NCBI GenBank assembly: GCA_017461225.1
Contig: JAFTYV010000053.1
Span: 1-57,027 of the forward strand
Length of the DNA stretch: 57,027 nucleotides
Direction of reading: 5' to 3'
Source of the DNA: Candidatus Methanomethylophilaceae archaeon
GTDB taxonomy: Archaea > Thermoplasmatota > Thermoplasmata > Methanomassiliicoccales > Methanomethylophilaceae
Part shown: positions 16,600 to 25,252 of the stretch, in pieces
How positions within the stretch are numbered: position 1 is the stretch's first letter
Layout: each line of letters starts with the position of its first letter
Made by a program: the position numbers and the translations under genes
Notes under the pieces: model-generated
What the model saw: the letters and a program-made list of their open reading frames with translations, nothing else
Told to the model about the DNA's origin: nothing
Database searches by the model: none

Positions 16600-17843
16600 T
16601 GCACAAGGAGACCATGGACGGTTTCCTGGCCTCCGTCATCGCGGCGGAGAGCGTCCTGGGCTGCAGGGCGGTGATCCACGGACCGGGCGGCTGCAGGACG
16701 CACTCGTCCCGCCTGTCCGCGAGGACGGTCCTCCGCGACTACTCGATACGCGAGGGACCCTTCTACTTCGACCATCCCAGGGTCCCGTGCACGTACATCG
16801 ACGAGGAGGACTACGTGAACGGTGCGGACTACAAGGTCCAGGACCTGGTGTCCGAGATCGATGCGGAGCTCGTGGTGGTCATCCAATCCCCGGGGACGTC
16901 ATTGATCGGCGACGACCTCAACGGTGCGGTCTACAGGTCGGGTTACGGCGGTGCCTTCGTCGTCGCCGAGAACAACCTCATGTCCGAGAGGCCCCACGTG
17001 GGTTACGACTCCACCATCGCGTCGATGGTGGGCGCTGTGTGCGCCCGCACCGGGACTGACCCGGGGGTCGTGAACGTCGTCGGACTGCCCGTGACGCTGG
17101 AGGGCTGGGAGAGCACCGTGGGGGAGCTGCGTTCCTACGTGGAGGCCATGGGTCTGACCGTCGGGGCGTTCGTCGGTGCCGGATGCACCGTGGGGGAGCT
17201 GCGCGGATCGTCCCGCGCCGGGATCACCGTGTCGGTGCTCCCCGAGTACTGCGGCGCCACCATGGAGGTCTACAGGCGCCTCGGGTCCCACTGCGTGGTC
17301 CCGGAGGTCCCGATCGGGTTCCAATCCACGGGCTCGTGGATCCGCACCGTGGCCGATGCGGCGGGTGTGGACCCCGCGCCCGCCCTGGAGGTGCTCTCGG
17401 GTATGGAGCGCCGCAGCTCCCGTGTGCTCCTGAGCGGGATGCACGAGGGCATGAAGGCGCGCTGCTCCACGTACTCCGTGGACCTCGACACCACGGCGGT
17501 CGCACCGCTGGTCGAGTGGCTGCACTCCTACCTCGGGATGTTCCCGGAGGCCGTCGACGTCAAACCGTGGTGGGACGATGCCACCAGGGGGAGGCTGACC
17601 TCCTTCCTCGACTCCGTCGGCTGCCCGGAGGCCGTGGACCGCGACGCGTCCCGCACCCGCGTGGACGCCGCGTTCACCGACGGGTACTCCGCGATGCTCC
17701 TGGAGAAGCGCGGCACCTGCTCCGTCGGACTAGACCTGTGGATACCCACGGAGCACAGGATGGTGTTCGTGGACAGGCCCGTGCTCGGCGGCAGGGGGGC
17801 ACTGAGGATCCTGGACGAGCTGTTCCAGGGGATACAGAGGTGA
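16599..17843 (+). CDS. NifK/NifN-like subunit of a nitrogenase-like reductase
   Basis: 414 residues, starting very close to the cofactor-binding core. GCRAVIHGPGGC gives C22 and C32, matching the first two P-cluster ligands of NifK. SPGTSLIGDDL at 97-107 aligns with the usual CMAEVIGDDL, but the cysteine is absent. So the bridging cluster, if present, is held asymmetrically, or C64 (RVPCTYID) substitutes. The start ATG overlaps the upstream TGA (TGATG) behind GGAGGTG. The length is short for NifK (about 520), lacking its N-terminal extension. It would pair with the NifD half of the upstream fusion (inference). Confidence 0.85.
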   Translation: MHKETMDGFLASVIAAESVLGCRAVIHGPGGCRTHSSRLSARTVLRDYSIREGPFYFDHPRVPCTYIDEEDYVNGADYKVQDLVSEIDAELVVVIQSPGTSLIGDDLNGAVYRSGYGGAFVVAENNLMSERPHVGYDSTIASMVGAVCARTGTDPGVVNVVGLPVTLEGWESTVGELRSYVEAMGLTVGAFVGAGCTVGELRGSSRAGITVSVLPEYCGATMEVYRRLGSHCVVPEVPIGFQSTGSWIRTVADAAGVDPAPALEVLSGMERRSSRVLLSGMHEGMKARCSTYSVDLDTTAVAPLVEWLHSYLGMFPEAVDVKPWWDDATRGRLTSFLDSVGCPEAVDRDASRTRVDAAFTDGYSAMLLEKRGTCSVGLDLWIPTEHRMVFVDRPVLGGRGALRILDELFQGIQR

Positions 17844-17870
17844 GCATGGGACCCCCCGCCCGCCGCACCC

Positions 17871-17889
17871 CGCCCGGCACGTCCGGGCG
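17871..17889 (+). terminator. hairpin after the nitrogenase-like operon
   Basis: CGCCCGG - CACGT - CCGGGCG stem-loop between the NifK-like stop and the rfcS promoter. Confidence 0.5.
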
Positions 17890-17941
17890 GACCCCTGCAA
17901 CAAGGTTTTATGAGTCCTGACCATTCACCGGGACGGTCACC

Positions 17942-18901
17942 ATGAACGAGATCTGGACGGAGAAGTACAGGCCGAGAACACTCGACGATGTCGTAGGACA
18001 GAAGCACGTCACCGAGAGGTTGAAGGCATACGTGTCATCGAGGAACATGCCGCACCTCCTCCTCACCGGACCCGCGGGCACCGGGAAGACCACCTGCTCC
18101 CTCGCCCTCGCCAAGGGCATGTTCGGGGACGAGTGGAAGGGCAACTTCATCGAGCTCAACGCTTCCGACGAGAGGGGTATCGACGTCGTCCGCGGCAAGA
18201 TCAAGGAGTTCGCCAGGACCTCCCCGCTCGGCGGTGCCGAGTTCAAGATCATCTTCATGGACGAGGCGGACGCACTGACGTCCGACGCCCAGGCCGCACT
18301 CAGGAGGACCATGGAGAAGTACGCGGGCATCTGCCGCTTCATCCTCTCCTGCAACTACTCCTCCAAGATCATCGACCCGATCCAGTCCAGGTGCGCCGTG
18401 TTCAGGTTCAAGCCCCTCACCACCGACGACGTCAGGGAGTTCCTCCAGAGGATCGTCACCGAGGAGGGCGTGGACATAGACGAGGAGGCCATGAGCGGAC
18501 TCGTTCACGTCGCAAGGGGCGACATGAGGCGCGCCGTCAACTCCCTGCAGGTGGCCGCATCCCTCGGCAGGACCATCGACCTCGACCTCATCTACCAGAC
18601 CACCGGCATGGCCAACCCCGAGGCGGTCAGGTCCATGCTGGAGACCGCGCTCTCCGGGAACTTCGTCAAGTCCAGGGACATGCTCGACGAGACCATGATC
18701 ACGTTCGGACTCTCCGGACAGGACATCATAAGGCAGATCCACTCCGCCATCTTCGACCTCGCCATCACCGACTCGGAGAAGGTCAGGCTCATGGACAAGA
18801 TCGGCGAGATAGAGTTCAGGATCGTCGAGGGCAGCAACGAGAGGATCCAGCTCGAGGCCCTCCTCGCCTACCTCGTCATGATAGGCGGCAACAAGAGGTG
18901 A
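17942..18901 (+). CDS. rfcS: replication factor C small subunit
   Basis: 319-residue AAA+ clamp-loader subunit. It has TEKYRPRTLDDVVGQ at the N-terminus, Walker A GPAGTGKTT near 41, Walker B IIFMDEADAL, and the SRC arginine-finger motif in IDPIQSRC. With the large subunit (not here) it loads PCNA. TTTTATG at about 17906 is the likely TATA element. No intein. Ended by the hairpin at 18908. Confidence 0.96.
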   Translation: MNEIWTEKYRPRTLDDVVGQKHVTERLKAYVSSRNMPHLLLTGPAGTGKTTCSLALAKGMFGDEWKGNFIELNASDERGIDVVRGKIKEFARTSPLGGAEFKIIFMDEADALTSDAQAALRRTMEKYAGICRFILSCNYSSKIIDPIQSRCAVFRFKPLTTDDVREFLQRIVTEEGVDIDEEAMSGLVHVARGDMRRAVNSLQVAASLGRTIDLDLIYQTTGMANPEAVRSMLETALSGNFVKSRDMLDETMITFGLSGQDIIRQIHSAIFDLAITDSEKVRLMDKIGEIEFRIVEGSNERIQLEALLAYLVMIGGNKR

Positions 18902-18907
18902 GCCGGG

Positions 18908-18928
18908 TCCGCGGGTCGCCCCCGCGGA
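18908..18928. terminator. hairpin terminator after rfcS
   Basis: TCCGCGGG - TCGCC - CCCGCGGA, an 8-bp stem just after the rfcS stop, followed by CGTTTTTAC. It lies between convergent genes and may serve both. Confidence 0.6.
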
Positions 18929-18959
18929 TCCACGGACACCGGAAACCACGTTTTTACAA

Positions 18960-19742
18960 TCATTCCAGACAGGGGAGTATCCTCGGCACGATGGTGCCGA
19001 CGGCCTCCTCCAGGACCTCGTCGCAGGAGCACATCACCAGCAGGCCGTACCTGTCCATGAGATCCCTGTCGTAGACCGCACCGGCCATCTCGGCGAGGTA
19101 CATCCCGGGCAGGAAGTCCCACACCCTGTTGACGAACCTCACGTGTACGTCGGTCCTCCCGCTCGCCAGGTAGGCGAAGTCGAGGCAGGCGGCGCCCAGG
19201 ACCTTGAACCTGGCGATGTCACCGTAGCAGTCGTGCATCAGGGCCGCCTGCGCCTCCCTGTACGCCTGCGACCTCCTGCTGAAGTCACCGGTGGAGAGGA
19301 TGCACTCCCTGAGCGGGCGCGGGCGCGCGGTGCGGATCGGTTCCCCGTTGAGGAACGCGCCGTCCCCAGATGCCGTGAACATCTCCCCGTGGACCGGCAC
19401 GTGTATCGCCGACGCCCTGGGGACCCCGTCCTCCGTGAACACGGCCTGCATCCCGAAGAGCGGTATCCCGCGGGTGTAGTTCATCGTCCCGTCTATGGGG
19501 TCGACCGCCCACGTCCTGCCGGACATGCGGGCGTCCGGGTTGGTCTCCTCGGAGATTACCGTGTCGCCGGGGAACTCCGAACGGAGCCTGTCGAGGATCG
19601 TACGCTCCGCGAGGAGGTCCGATCCAGTGACGACGTCGTAGACGCCGATCTCGGTCCCCTTGGACTCCGCGGACCTGTCGCCACCCATCACGTGGACGGC
19701 GGCATCGGTCAGGGCGGCCGTGATGACATCGAGCTCGCGCAT
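18960..19742 (-). CDS. inositol monophosphatase / fructose-1,6-bisphosphatase family phosphatase
   Basis: 260 residues with family motifs: VISEET near 61, the metal-binding WAVDPIDGTMNY near 80-92, and C-terminal RVWDFLPG. These lithium-sensitive Mg-dependent phosphatases act on inositol-1-phosphate, and in archaea often also on fructose-1,6-bisphosphate or NAD phosphate. It is the last gene of a minus-strand operon with three Sel1-repeat genes and paaK (4-bp gap). In archaea, inositol-1-phosphate dephosphorylation feeds lipid or osmolyte synthesis; which substrate applies here is open. Confidence 0.88.
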   Translation of the reverse strand: MRELDVITAALTDAAVHVMGGDRSAESKGTEIGVYDVVTGSDLLAERTILDRLRSEFPGDTVISEETNPDARMSGRTWAVDPIDGTMNYTRGIPLFGMQAVFTEDGVPRASAIHVPVHGEMFTASGDGAFLNGEPIRTARPRPLRECILSTGDFSRRSQAYREAQAALMHDCYGDIARFKVLGAACLDFAYLASGRTDVHVRFVNRVWDFLPGMYLAEMAGAVYDRDLMDRYGLLVMCSCDEVLEEAVGTIVPRILPCLE

Positions 19743-19746
19743 GGTA

Positions 19747-20982
19747 TCAGTAGCGGTTGTCGAATATGCGGTTGGTCTTCTTCTCGCTGCGGGGCAGGTG
19801 ACCCTCGTCCACGGCCTTGGCCACCACGGTGACGCCGACCTTGGACTTCATCCTGGCTACCAGGTCGTCCTCGACGGACCTGCGGTCCGCCTCCGGAACC
19901 GCGGTCTCGAAGAACACCGTGACCGTGTCCCTGCCGTTGAGGTGGTCGATCATCACCTGGTACTCGCCGGATGCGGAGTCCATCGAGGACAGCACCTCGT
20001 CGAACTGCGCCGGGAACATGTTGACCCCCTTCACCTTCACCATGTCGTCCGTGCGTCCCACTATGATGTCGATGCGGGGGAACCTCGAACCGCAGGGGCA
20101 CTCCCCGGGGATGATCCTGGTGAGGTCGTGGGTCCTGTACCTGATCAGCGGCGCACCCTCCTTGCGGAGCGTCGTGATCACGAGCTCGCCCACCTCCCCG
20201 TCGGGGAGCACCTCCCCGGTCACCGGGTCGATGATCTCGAAGTAGAGGTAGTCGTCCCACATGTGGATCCCGTTGCGGTAGTCGCAGCTTATGCCTATCC
20301 CGGGACCGTAGATCTCGGTGAGGCCGTATATGTCGTAGAAGTCGACCCCGAGGTCCTCGGCGATCCTGTTGCGCATCTTCTCCCCCCAGCGCTCGGAGCC
20401 GATGATCCCCTTCCTCAGCCTGATGGTGTCCCTGATGCCGCGCCTGCCGATCTCCTCGGACAGGAGCAGCGCGTAGGACGAGGTGGCGCAGAGCACGGTG
20501 GAGCCCATGTCCTGCATCATGCGGATCTGCTTGTCCGTGTTGCCGGGACCCATCGGCACCGCCATGGCACCCAGCCTCTCGCAGCCCGCCTGGAAACCTA
20601 TGCCGGCGGTCCAGAGCCCGTATCCGGGCGTGATCTGTATGCGGTCCTCCTCGGTGATCCCGGCCATCCTGTAGCAGCGCTCGAACATCACCGCCCAGTC
20701 CTCCACGTCCCTCCTGGTGTACGGGATCACCACCGGTGTCCCCGTCGTCCCGGAGGACGAGTGTATCCTGACGATGTCCCTCTCCGGGACCGCGGCCAGC
20801 CCCAGGGGGTAGGCCGAGCGGAGGTCGCCCTTGTCGGTGAAGGGGAGCCTCTCGAAATCCTCCTGCGTGAGCACCGCGTCGGTGTCCACGTCCCTGTACT
20901 TCTCGGCGTAGAAGGGACTGCGTCCCTTGATGCCGGAGACCAGTTTCACCACCGTCTCCAGCTGGTATCCGTTCATCCTCAT
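19747..20982 (-). CDS. paaK: phenylacetate-CoA ligase family enzyme (AMP-forming)
   Basis: 411-residue member of the PaaK branch of adenylating enzymes: SSSGTTGTPVVIPYT near 75 (phosphate loop), YGLTEIYGPG near 220, RTHDLT, and the C-terminal GRTDDMVKVKGVNMFP. It converts aryl acetates to CoA thioesters. In methanogens such enzymes let indolepyruvate ferredoxin oxidoreductase recycle aryl acids into aromatic amino acids; that role is inferred. AGGTGAT upstream supports ATG 20982. Placed between Sel1 genes and the phosphatase with gaps of only 4-6 bp. Confidence 0.92.
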   Translation of the reverse strand: MRMNGYQLETVVKLVSGIKGRSPFYAEKYRDVDTDAVLTQEDFERLPFTDKGDLRSAYPLGLAAVPERDIVRIHSSSGTTGTPVVIPYTRRDVEDWAVMFERCYRMAGITEEDRIQITPGYGLWTAGIGFQAGCERLGAMAVPMGPGNTDKQIRMMQDMGSTVLCATSSYALLLSEEIGRRGIRDTIRLRKGIIGSERWGEKMRNRIAEDLGVDFYDIYGLTEIYGPGIGISCDYRNGIHMWDDYLYFEIIDPVTGEVLPDGEVGELVITTLRKEGAPLIRYRTHDLTRIIPGECPCGSRFPRIDIIVGRTDDMVKVKGVNMFPAQFDEVLSSMDSASGEYQVMIDHLNGRDTVTVFFETAVPEADRRSVEDDLVARMKSKVGVTVVAKAVDEGHLPRSEKKTNRIFDNRY

Positions 20983-20988
20983 GTGAGA

Positions 20989-21717
20989 TCACCTGCCCAT
21001 CGATGCCAGGACCTCCGAGGCCTCCGCGCTGCCGCGTGCGGCCGCCTTCATGAGCCACTTCCTGGCGTTCTTCTCGCTGCGGACCATCCCCTCGCCGGAG
21101 AGGGACATCCTCCCCAGGACGCACATCGCGTCCTCGGATCCGAGGTCCGCCGCCTTGATCATGAAACCCGCCGCCTTGTCGGCATCGGCGGGGACGCCCC
21201 TGCCCTCGAGGTGCATCATGCCGAGCCTGTAGCCGGCCCTGGCGTAGCCCTCCGAGAGGCACGTGGCGTATATCTCCCGGGCGAGGTCCGTGTCCACCGG
21301 GACGCCCCTGCCCTCCTCGTGGATCACACCGACCCTGTAGTACGCCATGAGGTTGCCCGCCTCGGCGGCCCTCCCGTACCAGTGCAGGGCCTGGGACCAG
21401 TCCTGCTCGACGCCCTCGACGTCCGAGTACATGAACCCCAGGTTGAACATCGCCCTGGCGTACCCGAGGTCGGCGGACATCCTGTAGAGCTCCATCGCCC
21501 TCTCCAGGTCCATCTCCATCCCGGTGCCGTGGGCGCACATGTGGCCCAGGTTGCACATCGCCTCGGCGTTGCCCTGGTCCGCGGCGCGTCCGAACCACAG
21601 CGCCGCCTCCCTCCTGTCCTGGACGACCCCGTCGCCCTTGTAGAACAGGTAGCCCATCGCCACCTGCGCGTCGGGGTCCCCCTCGCGCGCGGCCCTCATA
21701 ACACTCTCGAAAGACAT
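20989..21717 (-). CDS. Sel1-repeat protein
   Basis: 242 residues made of about six Sel1-like repeats of 36 residues with the pattern A..LG..Y..G.GV..D...A..W...AA. The helical-hairpin solenoid mediates protein-protein contacts. No signal peptide or membrane segment, so cytosolic. GAGGTGAGGAC precedes ATG 21717. Third Sel1 gene in a row in this operon and immediately upstream of paaK (6-bp gap). Partner proteins cannot be deduced. Confidence 0.9.
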   Translation of the reverse strand: MSFESVMRAAREGDPDAQVAMGYLFYKGDGVVQDRREAALWFGRAADQGNAEAMCNLGHMCAHGTGMEMDLERAMELYRMSADLGYARAMFNLGFMYSDVEGVEQDWSQALHWYGRAAEAGNLMAYYRVGVIHEEGRGVPVDTDLAREIYATCLSEGYARAGYRLGMMHLEGRGVPADADKAAGFMIKAADLGSEDAMCVLGRMSLSGEGMVRSEKNARKWLMKAAARGSAEASEVLASMGR

Positions 21718-21721
21718 GTCC

Positions 21722-22807
21722 TCACCTCGTCCTGCTGCGACGGACGTAGACCTCGGGGTGGTCGAAGTACTTGCTCAGGTAGTACAGCGCCGGGAGGAAC
21801 CCGTTCACCGCGGCCTTGACGTAGTACCTTATCGCCTCGTTCTCGTCCTTCGGCAGCTTGCCGTCGTCGTACATGCGGGCGAGGTAGAACTGGGCGTCCT
21901 CGGATCCGGCGCTGGCCGCCCTCACCAGGAGCTCGTACGCCCTCATGTCGTTGCGCTTCACGTGTATGCCCCAGTGGTGCATCATCGCCACGTTGAACAT
22001 CGCGATGGGGCTCCCCAGGTCGGCCGCCCTCTGGTAGTACTCGAACGCGTTGTCCTCGTCGCCGGCGTCGAAGCACTCGTCCGCTATGCCCAGGGCCGAG
22101 TCGCGGAGGCTCGCCTCCTTCTGGGTGTTCGACGAGTTGAGCTTGTACATGCGGACCTCGTAGGTGTCTCCGGTCGAACCGTGCATCTCGCCCAGCAGCG
22201 AGCTCCAGCAGATCGTGCACTTCTCGTGGCCCATGTCGACCCCGTACTTGTACCACCTGCCCGCCTCTATGGGGTTGACCTCTATGCCCTGGAGACCGTA
22301 CTCGAAGCACAGCCCCAGCTGGAGGAACAGCTCCGCGTCCCCGGTCATCCCGGCGGACGCGAACCACATCTCGGCTTCGCCGTCGGAGACCTCCGTGCCT
22401 ATGCCGTGCGCGTAGCTGTACCCGACCATGAACTTGGCACGTGACTCGCCGTTCTCGGCGGCCGCCCTGTACCATGAGAAGGCGAGGGCGTCGTCCCGTC
22501 CCACCACCTCCCCCGCACGGTACTCGTCCGCCAGGGCCATCTGCGCCTCGGAGTTCCCCAGCTCGGCGGCGGCGGTCAGGTGCTCCATGTAGTGGTCCAG
22601 GTCGCGCTCCACGTACTCGCCGTCGCGGTATATCTTGGCGAGCTCCCAGTGGGCCCTGGGGCACTTCCCCGCGGCGGCCCTCTCGTACCAGCCTATGGCG
22701 GCACCGATGTCCTGCTCGCGGTCCTTCCCCGTGAAACAGTAGTACGCGACGCCGAGGCAGGCGTACGGGTCGCCCGCGTTCGCATCGCGCTGGAGATGGT
22801 CCTTCAC
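21722..22807 (-). CDS. Sel1-repeat protein, GTG start coupled to the upstream Sel1 gene
   Basis: 361 residues of Sel1-like repeats (about eight, some degenerate) with an irregular central insert (SSLLGEMHGSTGDTYEVRM). The reading frame begins with GTG at 22807 overlapping the preceding TGA as GTGA, behind GGAGAGG, so translation is coupled. Cytosolic. In-frame sequence upstream of this point lies inside the previous gene in another frame and is not part of the protein. Confidence 0.85.
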   Translation of the reverse strand: MKDHLQRDANAGDPYACLGVAYYCFTGKDREQDIGAAIGWYERAAAGKCPRAHWELAKIYRDGEYVERDLDHYMEHLTAAAELGNSEAQMALADEYRAGEVVGRDDALAFSWYRAAAENGESRAKFMVGYSYAHGIGTEVSDGEAEMWFASAGMTGDAELFLQLGLCFEYGLQGIEVNPIEAGRWYKYGVDMGHEKCTICWSSLLGEMHGSTGDTYEVRMYKLNSSNTQKEASLRDSALGIADECFDAGDEDNAFEYYQRAADLGSPIAMFNVAMMHHWGIHVKRNDMRAYELLVRAASAGSEDAQFYLARMYDDGKLPKDENEAIRYYVKAAVNGFLPALYYLSKYFDHPEVYVRRSRTR

Positions 22808-24276
22808 TTCGACCTCTCCGTCTTGATCTTGTTGAGCAGCGCCATGGCGTCCCTGTCGCCCTGTTTGGAGGCGAGGCTGAGGAACTTCTTGGCGCGGGGT
22901 ATGTTGCGGTCCACGTACTTGCCCTCGTAGTAGAGCTTCCCGAGGTAGTACTGGGCCTCGAAGTAGCCCTGCTCCGCGGACTCGTTCAGGTTCCTGAGAC
23001 CCTCGGCCACGTCCTGCCTGGTGCCGGACCCGGTGACCTGCAGCATCCCGAGGAACGCCTTCGCGGCGGGGTGCCCCTGGTCCGCGGCCTGGTCGAACCA
23101 CATGGCCGCCTCGGACAGGTCCTTCTCGGTACCGCGACCCTCGTAGTAGAAGCAGGCGAGGCAGTACTGGGAGTTGACCTCCCCCATCTCGGCCGCCTCC
23201 CTGAACCACTTGAGTGCCGTCTCGTCGCTCTGCTCGTAGTAGAACCCGTTGCCGTACATGCAGGCGAGCGCGTACTGCGCGTAGCCGTTGCACCTGTTGG
23301 CGGCGACGGTGAACCAGTGTGCGGCCTTCTCCAGGTCCTTGGGGATCACCTGTCCCTCGAAGGACATGTTGGCGTAGTCGACCATCGCCTGCTGGAATCC
23401 GCCCTCGCATGCGCTCTCGAGCCACCTGACGGCGAGGGACGGGTCCCTCTTCACGCCCTGGCCGTATGCGCACATCATGCCGATCTGGTACTGGGCCTCG
23501 GCATGGCCCTGTTCGGCGGCCTTGGAGAACATGACCGCCGCCTCCCTCTCGTTGGTGTACTTGCTGCGGGGCAGGGTGTAGATGCATCCGAGCGAGAACT
23601 GCGCGTCCATGTCGCCGGCCTCGGCACCCCTCCTGTACCACTGCACCGCCTGCTTTATGTCGGGTTCGGTGTCGCAGAGGCCCTGGTCGTACATCTGACC
23701 CATGTGGTACATCGCGGAGCCGCTGCCGTTGTCGGACGCCCTGTTCAGCCAGTACACCGCGGCGTCCCTGTCCTTGCGGACACCCTTGCCCATCATGTAC
23801 ATGAAGCCGACCACGTCCTGCGCCACGACGTCGTCGTCCTCGGCGCAGACGGTGTAGAACCTCACCGCCTCGACATGGTCCTTCCTGACGCACTCCGCAC
23901 CGTTGTCGTACAGCTCGAAGAGCCTGCGGCAGGCGTCGGTGTCGCCCAGCTCTCCCCTCAGCCTGAGGGGGAGGAGCCTGTCCATCAGGTCCGCATCGTT
24001 CCTGGTCATCTCCGCGGCCACTATGGACGCGGGCTTGCATCCGCCGGATGCCGACAGGGCGAACATCTCCGCCGCGGTGGCCGTGTCCCTCTGGACCCCG
24101 GCCTCCCCGGTGTGGAGGAACAGTCCGTAGATGTACTGTGCGTCGGGCACGGAGTCGGCGGCACCCTGTTCCGCCGCGACGGCGGCGGCCCTGGGATCGT
24201 AGTCCTTGGACGAACGGTCCATGTGCATGCGGGCCGGCTGGTACAGGCCCTCCTCATCTACGGTGTACTGGGTCAT
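22804..24276 (-). CDS. long Sel1-repeat protein
   Basis: 490 residues with about twelve Sel1-like repeats filling nearly the whole chain, preceded by a short N-terminal segment. The best-formed units (MYDQGLCDTEPDIKQAVQWY, MCAYGQGVKRDPSLAVRWL) lie in the middle. The start ATG 24276 is 23-29 nt from a TTTATAG element, so the transcript is leaderless; the in-frame ATG at 24288 is too close to the TATA box. First gene of the sel1-sel1-sel1-paaK-phosphatase operon. Confidence 0.88.
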   Translation of the reverse strand: MTQYTVDEEGLYQPARMHMDRSSKDYDPRAAAVAAEQGAADSVPDAQYIYGLFLHTGEAGVQRDTATAAEMFALSASGGCKPASIVAAEMTRNDADLMDRLLPLRLRGELGDTDACRRLFELYDNGAECVRKDHVEAVRFYTVCAEDDDVVAQDVVGFMYMMGKGVRKDRDAAVYWLNRASDNGSGSAMYHMGQMYDQGLCDTEPDIKQAVQWYRRGAEAGDMDAQFSLGCIYTLPRSKYTNEREAAVMFSKAAEQGHAEAQYQIGMMCAYGQGVKRDPSLAVRWLESACEGGFQQAMVDYANMSFEGQVIPKDLEKAAHWFTVAANRCNGYAQYALACMYGNGFYYEQSDETALKWFREAAEMGEVNSQYCLACFYYEGRGTEKDLSEAAMWFDQAADQGHPAAKAFLGMLQVTGSGTRQDVAEGLRNLNESAEQGYFEAQYYLGKLYYEGKYVDRNIPRAKKFLSLASKQGDRDAMALLNKIKTERSK

Positions 24277-24298
24277 GGATGTCCTCATGTGCGCGTTC

Positions 24299-24305
24299 TA
24301 TAAAG
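24299..24305 (-). promoter_or_regulatory. TATA box of the Sel1-paaK operon
   Basis: TTTATAG on the minus strand, 23-29 nt before ATG 24276. Confidence 0.5.
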
Positions 24306-24420
24306 GATTGTTCCCGGCTGGCTCCATGGCCGCCGTCTGCTTGCGACACGGGACCGATCGCCGCCCGTGCATCCTTTTCCCGTAAACGCTAATAATCAGG
24401 GCAACATTCAAGGAGGTCAT

Positions 24421-25107
24421 ATGAACGGCTCGGGACCTGATTCAATGGAACCCCTGGAGTGGGCGAAGTACGTCATCCGCAACAGGAACGAGAAGGGTTA
24501 CACCGAGGCGTACTCCACCTTCATCAGGGAGTCCCGTGACGGCAATCCGGACGCGGAGTTCTGCCTGGGCCTCATGTACGCGAGGGGCCAGGGCCTCCCG
24601 AAGGACTACAAGGCGGCGCGCTCCTGGTTCGAGAGGGCGCACCTCAAGGGACACCCCAGCGCATCCTACTTCCTGGGCAAGATCTACCTGCACGGCCTCG
24701 GCGTCTCCAAGGACGTCGTCAGGGCGCAGATGCTCTTCCAGAAGGCAGCCGCCACAGGCGACATACGCGCCCAGTACGAGCTGGCGCTCGTGTTCTTCCG
24801 CAACGACACCGTCCCACGTGACTTCGGGGAGTCGGCCAGGTGGATGGCCATGGCCGCCGAGGGGGGACACGCCGAGGCGCAGTTCGTCCTCGGTCAGTTC
24901 TACAAGGCCGGATGCGGTGTGGAGCAGGACATGAAGAAGGCGCTGAACTGGCTCACCTCCGCGGCACTCAACCGCCACACGGGCGCCCAGATCCTCCTGG
25001 GCAACATGTACAAGCTCGGCGACGGCGTCGATGTCGACAAGGAGGAGTCGGACCGCTGGTACGACATGGCCGACGGCATCAGGAACGTCCAGCGCGAGTC
25101 CGAGTGA
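24421..25107 (+). CDS. Sel1-repeat protein
   Basis: 228 residues with about five Sel1-like repeats from residue 40 (EFCLGLMYARGQGLPKDYKAARSW and similar). AAGGAGGTCAT directly ahead of ATG 24421 is a strong Shine-Dalgarno sequence, and TAATAAT lies about 30 nt further up. Divergent from the three-gene Sel1 operon, from which it likely arose by duplication. Monocistronic and cytosolic. Confidence 0.9.
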   Translation: MNGSGPDSMEPLEWAKYVIRNRNEKGYTEAYSTFIRESRDGNPDAEFCLGLMYARGQGLPKDYKAARSWFERAHLKGHPSASYFLGKIYLHGLGVSKDVVRAQMLFQKAAATGDIRAQYELALVFFRNDTVPRDFGESARWMAMAAEGGHAEAQFVLGQFYKAGCGVEQDMKKALNWLTSAALNRHTGAQILLGNMYKLGDGVDVDKEESDRWYDMADGIRNVQRESE

Positions 25108-25226
25108 TGCCGGCCCCGTCCGGGAACGGCGGATAGATGGTTTTGACAGGGCGCCGATCCTAACGGCCCGCGGATTGTTCTCAGAACGATTGTACGCCCG
25201 CCACTTTGTGACGGGCGGTGTGGAAA

Positions 25227-25242
25227 GGGGGCGGTGGCCCCC
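25227..25242 (-). terminator. hairpin terminator after fhs
   Basis: GGGGGC - GGTG - GCCCCC perfect stem-loop 10 nt beyond the fhs stop on the minus strand; same stem as the hairpins at 8525 and 8644. Confidence 0.6.
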
Positions 25243-25252
25243 GTTTACGGTC

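Noticed and set aside
14503-17843. True nitrogen-fixing nifHDK
   Set aside because: H and D are fused, K is short and lacks a P-cluster Cys, and no nifE, N or B is present nearby.
22808-24040. In-frame extension of the second Sel1 protein
   Set aside because: It overlaps the preceding Sel1 gene in another frame with low-complexity sequence; GTG 22807 with GGAGAGG is the natural coupled start.
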